Position numbers and translations under genes: made by a program. Positions 24,597-35,600 of a stretch of DNA of 64,000 nt are shown piece by piece. Origin of the DNA: Micromonospora sp. HNM0581. Its GTDB lineage: Bacteria; Actinomycetota; Actinomycetes; Mycobacteriales; Micromonosporaceae. Every line of letters starts with the position of its first letter. Positions within the stretch are counted from its first letter, which is position 1. The stretch is taken from contig NZ_JAASAD010000012.1 of the NCBI RefSeq assembly GCF_012726175.1, positions 62,001-126,000 on the forward strand, in the 5' to 3' direction. A model generated the notes under the pieces. The model made no database searches. It was not told the origin of the DNA and saw only the letters and a program-made list of their open reading frames with translations.

Positions 24597-25502
24597 TCAG
24601 GCGCCGACCACCGCCGGTTGCCGCCAGTCCGACCAGGTTCGCCGGGTCAGATCGCAGCCGGCGTGGGCCAGGTACTCGGCGAGCGGTCGTACCCGTCCGA
24701 GACCGTACCGGCCGAAGTTCGGACGGCGTAGCAGGAGGCCCACCCGGCGGCGGCTCGCCCGGTCGAGGCTCCACCAGCTTGGTGTGCCCGTGGTGCCGGT
24801 GTGGTCGGTCCAGTGCCGGGGGCTGCCCTCCCGCAGGTAGTGGTGCCAGGCCAGGGTCTCGGTCGGGTGGAACAGGTCGTAGCCCCAGGTGAAGGCGCGG
24901 GCCGACATGGTCAGTTCCTCGCCGAGGAAGTAGATGCGCGGGTCGTACGGCACCTCGCGGACGAGGCTGCCCGGGGCGAAGAGGAAGCCACCCGCCACGA
25001 ACCGGGCGGGTACCGCCGGACGTGACCGGTCCGCCATCGGACGCTGGCCTAGCACCGGCAAGCCGTCTCCGGTCCAGCCCCGGACGATCGTCTCGGCCGG
25101 GAGACCGTCGCCGCGGCGGTCGTCCACCGGCTCGTACCGGGGCGGATAGCCGGTGATGACCGGTTTGCCAGCGCCGGTGTCGGCCGCGATCGTCAGCAAC
25201 CGGGCATCCCAACCCGGTGCGAACCGGGTGTGGCTGTCCACCTGGAGGAACCAGTCCTCGCCGGCGTAGACGCCCATCACCTGGGCTCGCGCCCAACACG
25301 CGCCCCGGCTGGCCCGTGCGTCCACGTCGAGTAGTTCCACCCGGGGATCGGCGGCGATCGCGGAGACGTTCTCGTCCCCCCGGTGCTGCCAGCACACCAC
25401 GATCCGCACCTGGTCGGGACGGGCGGCCTTGGCCAGGCAGTCTCGGACCGTCGGAACCAGCTCGGCGTCCCGGTAGGAAGCCACGGATACGAGAATTTTC
25501 AT
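24597..25502 (-). CDS. GlcNAc-transferase-like glycosyltransferase (PF11397 / Skp1-type family)
   Basis: A 301-residue protein from the ATG at 25502. It begins KILVSVASYRDAELVPTV, the typical start of the GlcNAc family related to eukaryotic UDP-GlcNAc:hydroxyproline transferases. The metal/sugar-nucleotide motif reads LQVDSHTRFAPGWD (DSH in place of DxD). FVAGGFLFAPGSLV, PYDPRIYFLGEE and FTWGYDLFHP follow in the family order, with a His-rich HHY segment near 230. No signal peptide or membrane helix is present, so it should act in the cytoplasm. It is the last gene of the leftward type VII arm, 13 nt after the hypothetical gene. The substrate might be a proline-rich protein of this locus, which is inference. 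Confidence 0.85.
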   Translation of the reverse strand: MKILVSVASYRDAELVPTVRDCLAKAARPDQVRIVVCWQHRGDENVSAIAADPRVELLDVDARASRGACWARAQVMGVYAGEDWFLQVDSHTRFAPGWDARLLTIAADTGAGKPVITGYPPRYEPVDDRRGDGLPAETIVRGWTGDGLPVLGQRPMADRSRPAVPARFVAGGFLFAPGSLVREVPYDPRIYFLGEELTMSARAFTWGYDLFHPTETLAWHHYLREGSPRHWTDHTGTTGTPSWWSLDRASRRRVGLLLRRPNFGRYGLGRVRPLAEYLAHAGCDLTRRTWSDWRQPAVVGA

Positions 25503-25515
25503 CTCCGGATCCGGG

Positions 25516-26592
25516 TCAGCTCGGCGTGGCCGGGCTCGCCGCGGCCGGACGGAACAGCGCCGCCAGCACCCGGTGTTCGGCGATCTCGTAGGCGACGGCC
25601 GCTGGCGGTGCTCCGGTGCCGCGAGCCTGGTGCAGCAGCCCTCGGTCCGGCGCGAGCCCGTGCTCGCGCAGATAGTAGGAGACGGTGTCGGTCCACACCC
25701 AGCTGCCGTCGGTCCGGAAGGACATCGGGACCACTGCACCCCGGTCCCGGTCCACGATGTCCTCCATCCGCTGGGTGGTCGTCAGCACCGGCCGGCCGGC
25801 GTCCAGGAACGCCAACACCTGATCCTGATCGGGGCCGAGCAGCCGCGGATGGTCGTCGTCGAACCAGGGGCCGGTGACGGCGTCCACGCCGTCGAAGACT
25901 CTGGCCACGGTGATCGGATGCGGTTCGGCGGCGGTCCACAGCAGCGCGGCGGCGCCTCGGGCCTGCATCTGGTACGCCGGCAGCGCATCGCCGTGTGCGT
26001 ACACCTCGATGGTTGTTCCTGTGGTGCCGAGCAGCGTCTGCAGCTTCGCGGTGACTGCTGGCAGGTCGGCCGCCGCGGCCGTCGTGGACAGGACGAAGAC
26101 CCGCGTCGCCGGGGCGTCCGGGTCGGCGGGGACCGCGAACCGCCAGGCCCGCCACAGCGCCGTCGCGCCGGGCATCCGCTCCACCGCGGCGACCGCAGCC
26201 CGGTCGACCCCGTCGGTGACCGCGTCGACGAACGCCACCGGCGCGTCGGTCAGGTCCAGCACCGGTGGTGGGGCTTCGGGGGCGAACACCGCCGGTTCCG
26301 CCAACGCGGGCTGGAACTCCACCGGGGGTAGTGGCCACTGGCCGGGCCGGCTGCCGGAAAGTGCCTCGACGGCGTCCGGATCGGCGGCAGCTACCAGTGC
26401 GAACTCCTCGTCGGTGAGGGCGAGCCCCGCGGTCACGGTGATCGAGGCGACGGTGGCGGCCACATCGCTGATGCGGCCCTGCGCCAGCGCGTACCGCGCG
26501 GCGGCGAGGACGGTGTCCGGAGCGTGACCTGCCACCCGTAGCAGCAGGCGGTGGAACTGCGGCCCGTGCGCGGTCCGGTGGAACTCAGGCAT
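25516..26592 (-). CDS. conserved-type hypothetical protein of the type VII secretion locus
   Basis: A 358-residue protein with no signal peptide and no membrane helix; I do not recognise a named family. Residues 1-85 are helical and Ala-rich. The middle (about 150-260) alternates predicted strands and helices, including VFVLSTTAAAADLPAV and IEVYAHGDALPAY. The last 100 residues contain VPMSFRTDGSWVWTDTVSYYLREHG, a segment type I associate with accessory proteins next to actinobacterial type VII loci. It sits 57 nt after the giant-protein gene and 13 nt before the glycosyltransferase gene, so it belongs to the same operon. It could be a chaperone or immunity protein for the giant protein; this is a guess from position only. 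Confidence 0.6.
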   Translation of the reverse strand: MPEFHRTAHGPQFHRLLLRVAGHAPDTVLAAARYALAQGRISDVAATVASITVTAGLALTDEEFALVAAADPDAVEALSGSRPGQWPLPPVEFQPALAEPAVFAPEAPPPVLDLTDAPVAFVDAVTDGVDRAAVAAVERMPGATALWRAWRFAVPADPDAPATRVFVLSTTAAAADLPAVTAKLQTLLGTTGTTIEVYAHGDALPAYQMQARGAAALLWTAAEPHPITVARVFDGVDAVTGPWFDDDHPRLLGPDQDQVLAFLDAGRPVLTTTQRMEDIVDRDRGAVVPMSFRTDGSWVWTDTVSYYLREHGLAPDRGLLHQARGTGAPPAAVAYEIAEHRVLAALFRPAAASPATPS

Positions 26593-26649
26593 GGCGCCAT
26601 CCGACCACGATTGGCGACACCGATCGAGGGTTGCACTGCGGGTCTGCCC

Positions 26650-29600
26650 TTACGTTCCTGTCACGTCGCCCGCGGACGCGGTCGCCACCTCGTGGACCTC
26701 CGGCGGCCCGGCGTTCTCGTCGACCAGTTGCGCCTCCGTGCCGTCGGGTCGTACCGGCTCGCGCAGGATGACGTTCCACCCCAGACGGTTGTCGAGTTCG
26801 CCCAGGTCACCGCTGATCCGGTGAAAGTCGACGGCGGTGATCGGGTGGTCGGTGACCGGTGTGAGGTGGACGACGACCGTCGGAGTGGGGGGGTCGCCGA
26901 TCCGGTGGCGGGCCTGGTCGGCGAGGAGAGCCAGCGGTACCGCCATCGGGTTGGTGTCGGTGGTCGGTGGGTGGCCGGGGGGCGTGGGCTCAAGAGTGGG
27001 GCCGGCGGCATAGGCGAGCACGATCGCGCCGTCGACGGGAGCGAGGGGGGTCTGCGGGTCGACACCGGCGGTCACCCAGGCTCCGCCGTCGCATTGCCGG
27101 AGGCCGTCGAGGGCGAGCCGGATGCGTTCGTCGTCCTGTTGTTCGGCGGTGTTGAGGTCTCCGAGTCCCATCGCTGGGTCGCGGGTGCGGTCGAGGATCC
27201 GCATGAGCCGGACGGGAAGGTCGGCGGCGTTCTGGTCGATGTTCATCCCGGCCACCCAGGCGACCAGGTCGGCGGCGGCGCCCGGGCCGGCGGTGAGGTC
27301 GCCGGTCGGTTCGAGTAGCCGCAGGGCCCGGTGTGCGGCGGCGAGCCGACTCGGGCCGAAGGTGCCGATGCCGTAGGCGCGGGCGGCGAGGAAGCCGGCG
27401 GCGAGAAGGTTGCGCAGGGCGGTGGGGCCGGTGAGGTCCAGCTGCGCGGCCAGCTCGGTCAGCGCGGCCGCGGCGGTGGCGGGGTCGCTCTCGGTTCCTG
27501 GAAGCGCGGCCACGTCGAGCAGGGCGTCGATGAGGTGGTAGGGGGTGAAGCTGAGGTCCTGACCGGGTACGACGTCCAGCGGCGGAAAGGGGTGAGGGTG
27601 GGAGTACTCGTAGGCGGCCATCGGGTCGGGCAGGCCGGTGACGGTACGGGCGAGCTGGACGTCCTGCGGGGACACCGCGTGTATCAGGTCACCGGTGAGT
27701 TGCAGCTGGGGCGGCTGCAGCTCGGGACGGTGTACCCGGGTGATGTCGGTGTCGACGGCACCCTCCTGCGTGGCGAAGGTCCGGGAGACCCACATCCCGA
27801 ACTGCCACGCGGACCAGGGAGTGTCCTGGGTGGGGACACCGATGACCACCCGGGGGTCGTCGTCGCCGATGACCGGGGTCGCGCCCGGCGGTCCGATCCA
27901 CACCCGGTGACCGATCGAGACGAGCTCCCAACCCTGGAACATGTCCCACCGCCCGTTGCCCAGGTACGGCATTTCGTGCACCGGGGTCAGCAGGGCCGGA
28001 GCCTGCGGTGTCGGGTGGATCGTGAGGTACCTGGCGAAGGCCAGCGCGGTGGCGGTGTGTAGCCGACTGTGCGGTACGAGATGGTCGACGTGTCCGCCTT
28101 CGGTGTCGGTGACCAGCGCGGGAGCGGCGGCGAGTAGCTGATCCGGTCCGAGCAGCCCGGCCAGGTGCACCGCCTGGCCTGCGGTGATCGGGGAGGCGAG
28201 TACCAGCTCCACCAGAACCCGCGGTGGAAGCTCGGCCGTGAGGTCCTCAAGGACCCGCTGGGCTTCGGATCGATCGGCGGCCGAGATCACGAGCATCGGT
28301 CGGTCCGGGTGCGGCAGCCGATCGGGGCGGGTGTCGGGCGCGCCGGCCGGTCGTAGGTGGCTGCCGGCCGGGCCGAGACTGTCGAGCTGGTAGCCGGACG
28401 GAGGCTCCAGCCGGGTGACCGGCGTGCCGCTCCAGTCCATCACGGAGCCCAGCGACTCGAACCGCAGCTGGGTCAGGTACGCCTGCATCTCCATCGGCAG
28501 CGCGGTGTACTTCGGGTGGGTCGTCTCGAAGCGCGCATCCAGCAGCGCCTGGTCGCTGCGGGACAGCCGCTGCATGACCCGGGCGGAAAACTGGTACATC
28601 CCTCGGGCGACCGAGACCCGGGCGTCGGCACTGGTGCGCAGGACGCGAAGACTCTGGTCCTCGCCAACCTGCATGTCGTTCGCGGCGATGGAGGTCCAAG
28701 TGCGCTCCATCGCGGCATGCCGTGGGTCCTCGGGTGACCGCGATTCCCAGAGCGCGGCCTGGACTTCGGGATCAGAGGTGACCTGGTTCGCCGCCGTGGC
28801 GTCACCGACCGTGGTGGCGACCAGCTGGGAGATCACCGTCATCTGTTCGAGGTGGGTCAGTTCATGCACGAGCGAGGTCATGACCTGGTCCACCGGAAGG
28901 TCGGTTTTGAGGAGCACCTCCCACGACTGCCGGTCGAACGCGCCCCGGCGTTGTGGATCGTTGCTGATCCGGCGGACGGGCGGGGCGCCGATCGCCGTGG
29001 TGATCGCGTCGGCGATCTCCCGGTACGCCTCGAGTGGTAGCCGGCTCCGGTCGTCGTCACGCGCGGCGACCAGCTGGCGTACCCGGGCGTGCAGGGCGGC
29101 AAGGTGGTCCGCATCGGCGGACCGCAGAAGCTGGTAGTCCGGCTCGGGTACGTGGGCGGGGCCCTGCAGTGGCGGACCGTCCGCCGAGGGCTCCGTATCG
29201 GTCGACGGGTCCGGAGGCGTGATCGGGGCGGCCAGGAGGATCTCCTCCGCCTCCCGGTGTTGCGTCTCCGTCTCGTCGAGCAGTGGCACGGCGACCGCCT
29301 GGTAGTGGTCGCCCTGCCGCTCAACGTCGATCAGGGGTGCGTCGACGCGACCGAGCGTGTGGACGTGACCGGATGCGTGAATCCTGATCCGCGCATCGAG
29401 GGCGGCGGCCAGCAGCCCGACGAATGCTTCGCCGATATCGTTCCGCCAGCGTTTCTCCCAGTTGCGTACCGCGTCGGTGAGTACGGCGAACTCCACGACG
29501 CTGACCGGACGGGCCGGGTCGATCAGATGGTCCGAGAGTTGGTCGCGCAGCACCGCGTCCGGCAGGGACTGCACCGGGATGGTGACCCCGTGGGCGGTCA

Positions 29601-32600
29601 GGTAGTCGAACATCGCGCGCATCGACAGCGAATCGTCGTGCAGGTCGCGCGGTGGACCGTCCGCCGACGGTCTGAGCGGCACCTCCTGCTCCGCGTGCGA
29701 GCGGGCGGAGTCGGCGTCCTGCCCCGACGCGACCAGGTCGGCGGTGCGCTGCTCGACGTACCGGTCACGAAGGGTCGTCGCTGGGACGAGGTCGGGATTG
29801 CGGAGCGAGGTGACACCGGCGGACCTGAGCCGGTCGAGCAACGCCTTCCGGTTCAACGTGTCCACCTCGGCGCGGACCCGTAGGTTCCGGTTGAACCGGT
29901 ACGCCTCGATGGCCGTCCCCGGGATGCCGTCCCGGCCGACCGACTGCACGTAGCGCTCGACCAGCTGCCGTAGCCCTTCCGCGGCCTGCCCCAACTCGGA
30001 GCCCTGCGGCACCAGGCCGTCGGGGTCGCGGGGCGCGTCAGGGCCGGTCAGGCCATCGAGCTGGGCGCGGACGGCATCCGGGTTCGCCAGCCAGGACCGC
30101 AGTGCCGGTGTGTCGAGTCCGGCGGCGACGAGCCGGGAGCCGACCAGCTGCGGAGCGCTTCCGACGATCGAGTAGAGCTGGCAGCGTCCGTCCCCCGGCG
30201 TCGAGACGGTCTGGAGACCGGGCTTCGGACCGGCCGGTGTAGGTGGCACGTCCCGGGACGGCGGGTCCACCTCGGGGGAGCCGGCCGGTGGGGTCTTTGC
30301 GCTGGTGTCCTTCGTGGTGCTGGCGGCGGTGTGGTCGGTGTGCTGGGACGACGGTTCTGCCTCGGGTGGCTGCGGTTCCGGCTGCCGTTCGGTGGGTGGG
30401 GTGTCGGTGGGTGCGGCCGATATGGTGGGTGGGGCTTCGGTGGGTGGGGTGTCGTCGGCGGGATCGTCCCCGCTGTCCGGCACTTCTTCGATCCGGTTGT
30501 CGCCGAGGCGGTGCACGTGGTCGGCGAGCCGCTGCGCTCCCTCGGTGTCGACCTCCGGTGCCACCCCGAGGAACCGGCTGCTGAAGTCGTCCAACAGCTG
30601 GTAATGCCGCTGGGCCAACTGCCACCAGTCCTGCCCCGCCTGGTTCCAGGTGTCGATGAGTCCGGGCAGCAACGCCTCGTAGGTGGCCCGATCGGTGCTG
30701 CCCTCCGGCGCCGCGTAGGCATCGAAGCGGGCCTGGTCGAGCCGATCGGAGGCCGACACGAAAGCGTCCGCCGCCGTGGCCAGCTCCGCCTCATGCGCCA
30801 CGAGCTCCGCGAAGGCGGCCACCCGCTCGGCGGCCTCCGGCCGGGGCGTGCCGTCCGCCGGAATGTCGAGTGCGGTACGGGCGTCGTGCAGCCCCATCCG
30901 CAACGACACGGTGAGTAGTTCGGTCGGCTGCCCCGCGCTGGTCACCGTCTTCGACGGGAAGGCCGAGGACGACAGGGTCACGTCGACCTCGACCCGGTTG
31001 AAGTAGTCGACCAGGGCCGACCGGCTCCCCGGCTTGACGTTGCCGAACCCGCCCGTGGTGCTGCTGCCGCTTTCGGTGGCGGCCTGCGCGGCGCCCGCGA
31101 AGGCACCCGGACCGCCGCTCTCCAACGGCTGGTAGGGGTCGTCGACGTTGCCGCGCCCCAGGAGGGGGGCCCGGAGCCCCCGGAGGTTCTGGACCAGCGC
31201 ACTCGTGCCGCTGCTGTACTCGCCGGCGTTCTGTACCGCGTGTTCGCGGTACACCTTGGAGCTGACCCCCTGCAGGGACGCCGCCTCGGGCACCAGCCTG
31301 ACGACGATCTGAGCCTGCTGGCCGAAGATCTCGGCGCTGGTCACCGGAGGCAGCTCGAAGCCGTCCGGGGTCAGCATCGCCGACACGGCAGGCAGCAGGA
31401 TCTCCGGGGTGAGGCTTTGGTGTATCTGGTGGGCGCCGGCATAGCCTGGCAGCCTCAAACGCCTGGCCGTGCCCGACAGTAGCCGCTCGACCGTGTTCTG
31501 CAACTGGGCGACCCGACCGAGGTCCTCGGCGCCGAACCGGGGCGGCAACGGCAGGCCGTTCAGCGTCCGCCAGCCGGGTCCCAGGCTGCTGGGGGCGTGG
31601 ATCTGGTAGGTGGTGGGCCGCACCGCCGGCACGGTCCGTGGTAGGCGGACGTCGTCGGCCCACCGGTCCTGGACGATCCGGTCTTCGACGACCAGCAGGT
31701 CGCTCTCCAACGGGCTGCCCCGGTCGAAGACCACCAGGGAGAACCTGACCGGCAGCGCCATCCGTACCTTGACCCCACTAGCCGAACTCAGGTCGGACTT
31801 GACCGTGCTGGAGCTGATGTTCCGGTCGTTCTGCTCCTGGGCGGCCCGTCCGACGGTGTCACCGACCCCCACCGCGATGTTCTCGCCTTGCTGGTTCGAG
31901 ACTCCGGTGCCGGCCACCCCGGCGGTGGTGAGCTGCCCGTGCCGTCGGTGGCGTGCCTCTGCGAACCCGTGGGCGTGCGTGAACTTGATGTCCAGGTCGT
32001 TGTGGTCGGCGACGAAACCCATGAACACGGGGTTGCCGGTGGTCTCGGCGACCAGGCGGACCTCGCGCGAGTGCTGGCTCGTACGGGCCGGCTTGACGTG
32101 CATGACGGACAGGCCGCCATCCACGATCGCCGGCCAGTGCTGCCGGATGCCGTCGCGACTCAACAGGTCGAGCAGGCGGCGACGGTTCAACATGGTGTCG
32201 CCGATGCCAGGGTCCGAGATCGAAGCGGAGATCTTGGCGGCGGCGTTGCTGCCCCTGCTACGGATGGCGTCGAGAACCTTTCGGACGGTGCTCCGTCCGT
32301 CATCGGTCCTCGCTGCCTCGGCCTGCAGAGCGGCAGTCAGCCGTTCAGTCAGATTCGGCGCATGGTGGACGGCGTACAGACCGAGGCCGGGCCCGTGACC
32401 GGGAGGTAGGCGCAGCTCCGGCGTCGACTGCGGCATCCACGGCGCGCCCATGGTGCCGACGTCTCCGGCGAGTGGTGGCAACAGACCCAGGCTGACCACG
32501 GCCGGGGCGGGCAGGCGCAGGGCAACTGCGTTGGTGATGGTGCCGTGTCGCTGGACCGACTTGTAGTGGTGCAGCCAGCTGCCGTGGCGCAGCGCTTTCG

Positions 32601-35600
32601 GAACGATCCGGTAGCGCGCCGGCTCGGTGGTGACCTCCACGGTGGCCGATGCCCGCAGGTCGAAGATGACGACGAAGGTCCGGTTCCTGCCGGGGCGGTT
32701 GCGGTCGATCGCACCGCTGACGCTTTGACTCTTCTGCTTTCCACCGGCGTACAGCAACTTCTCGTGGCGAGCGGTGCCGAGCACCCCGCCGCTGCTGGTA
32801 CCACCGGTGTTGGCGCCGAGCCGGCGCAGAGTGGCCGAGAAGAGGCCCCGGAGCGCGAACTGCTTCTCCACCCGTTTGGCCGTTCCTACCTCGATCGACC
32901 CTGCCGAGCCGGGCTCGGTGGAAATCGGAACGTGTGCCGTAGGCACCACTCGGGCGTTGGTCAGGGCTGCGGCGATGGCGATGTCGGTCGCCGCACCGTC
33001 CTCGGCGGTGGTGAGCCGGTCGACCAGCCACACGCCGTTCAACATCGATGCCAGACCGTGTGCCTGCCGGAACTGGCCGGTCCGGTCGAGCAGTGCCGCC
33101 CAGACCGGCATTCCCTCGACCAGACCGTCGGTGCCGCGTACCCCCCGTAGTCGGGTCCGGGACTGGACATTGTCGTATTGCTGCGCCGCGGTGAGTGCGT
33201 CGGTGGCCAGCTTGGTGACGTACGTACTGCCGGGCAGCCCTTCGATGGCCAACCAGTCGTCGATGTTCAGCGTCGACTCGGCGTCGACCCACTCCCGTAG
33301 TGCGGACTGTTCCAGCTGGGTCCGTCGGGAGACACCGAGGGGGTCCGGGGCGGGGATGAGCGTCACCGGCAGGGAGAGTGGCGTGGCGACGACCGAGGCC
33401 GCGTCGAGCTGTACGGTCACCGGCCGGGCCTGCGTCAGGCGGAACCGGGTGAACTGTCTGCCGCCGACGGCGGTCACCTGCTCCGGGGTCGTCCGGACCA
33501 TGGTCGTGCCGGTCTCCCCGGTGACCGGTCGGGGCAGCCGCGGTTGCAGGACGCGGGCGATCCCGATCCGGGACCGGGAGTCGAAGCCGGGACGGCGTGC
33601 GTAGGCGTAGACCCTCACGGTGATTTCCAGCTCGGTACCGAACGCCTCCGAGTGGGCAGTGCCGCCGATCAGTCGTCCCTCGGTGCCGGCCAGCTGCACA
33701 CTGGTCTGCCTGCCCACCCGGTGCCGATACTCGAACGCTCCGGCGGGGACGAGTGCGGCGCCTCCCATGTCGCCGACCAACCGGAAGATGCCGCCACTCT
33801 CCACAGCCATGGCGGTACGCCATTCACCGTCGGCGGTGACCTTCTGCTCGGAGCTGTTGATATCTGTTGTCCGTACCGCCTCGTTCCTGCTGGTGCCCCG
33901 ATGGTCGAGGGGGCTGGTGTAGCGGCCGATGACGTGCACCACGAGGTGGCGGGTGCCGACCGGTTTGGTCCGGCTCAGTCGGCCCACCAGCCCGCCGCCC
34001 AGCAGACTCTTCCTGCCCTGACGGAGGCCGGGCACCGTCAGCACACGGTCCAACTCGTCCTGATTGGCCTGCCGCTCGGACGCCGCCCGGCTGGATCCCA
34101 TCCAGGAAACCTTGTCGGTCTCGCCGAAACGGGGAAGGAACCCGCCCGGGAAGCGGCGGACCAAGCCGGTCACGTTCAGGTAGAGCTGGTTGAAGGCACT
34201 GAGACCGGAGGTGACGGCACGAGCATCGGTCATCGCGTACGGCGGCGCGTTCCACCGGGTCGGTGACGGGTCGAAAGGACTCGCGTCATGCTGAAGCTGG
34301 GCCAGCCGACTGGCGGGCAGCCGACCGAGAACCACCATGTCCAGCGTGATCGGTGCGACGGTTCCGCGCTCCCCGAACGGTAGCCGCTGCAGCGGCACCT
34401 CGCGCAACCCGGTACTGATGGTGACCCGGACCCGGGCCTCCACCAGGACGTTCGGGACGTCCTTGAATTCGGTGCCGATCCGGGAAGCACCGCCACGGGA
34501 AACGGAGGTGGTTATCGACCGTAGGAAGCCGCCGAACAGGCGTCCCTGGACGTACGCCGGCCCGAAAGACCACCGGGCCGGAATGGCCGACATTCCGATC
34601 CCGACCCGGCTCGCCTGGGCCAGCTTCGTCGACGCGACCTCCCCTGGTTGCTGGCGGAACCAGGATTTGGCAATGTCCGCGGTCGCAGAAAGTTCCGTCA
34701 CCGTCGCGGTGATCTTGGCGGACAGTGCGTGGTTGCCGTGCTGGCTGGTGATTGTCGACGGGTGCCCGTCGGATTCCAACGCCGGAATCAGGTTGCCCAC
34801 CATCGAGGATTCCTCGAGCATGCGGCGGCCCTGATCCGCGCCGATGCTGCCCGGCGGCACGGTCTTTGTGGGCTGTAACCGGAGCAGAGTGTCCTCGGCG
34901 ACATCGTTCCAGGAGTCGGTGGGTGGCACCCCCGACGGCAGGTCGATCCCGGCGCTCAGGATACGTACCGGCGTGAAGTGCTCGACCAGCATCGACGTGT
35001 GCCGGGCCGGGTCGATGGGGACGGTGACCTGCCGGGGTTGTGCGTTCGCGATGTCGTCGACGCCGCGCAGGAACAGACCCACCCGCACCGGATCGCCCGT
35101 GGTAGGGGTGGCCGGCTGCGGACCGGTGAGCCGCGCGTACGGGTCGGTGACGACCACCTCGAAGTCAACAGGCACCGACACCAGATGAGAGCCGGAGCTG
35201 CTCCGCACGATGTGCGAGTCCGTGATCTTGACGCTGTCCTGGAAGGTCTCGCTCGGGCGCGACAGCGAGACGTCGATCGAGAAACCGCCCCCGAGTCCTA
35301 TCCGCTGCGGGATCATGGTGCCGGCACTGATCGTCCCCGAGCTGCCGGTGGAGGATGCCTGCTTCGAACCGTCGGACCAGTCGCTGCGGGTGTCGAACTT
35401 GGCCTTGTCCTCGGACTGGTCGATCACCTGTGCGTCCGCCGGATCCCACCGTGGCTGGACGGTGACCCGGTGCCAGCGGTGCAGGCCGTCGCGGAGGAAG
35501 AAGCTCCGGCCACCGGTGGTGAAGAACGACCGGAGCTCGTCGCGCAGTGCCCGCTGGACGGGCTCGGTGTCGACCGGAAGGTGCGACAGAATCGCCGAGA

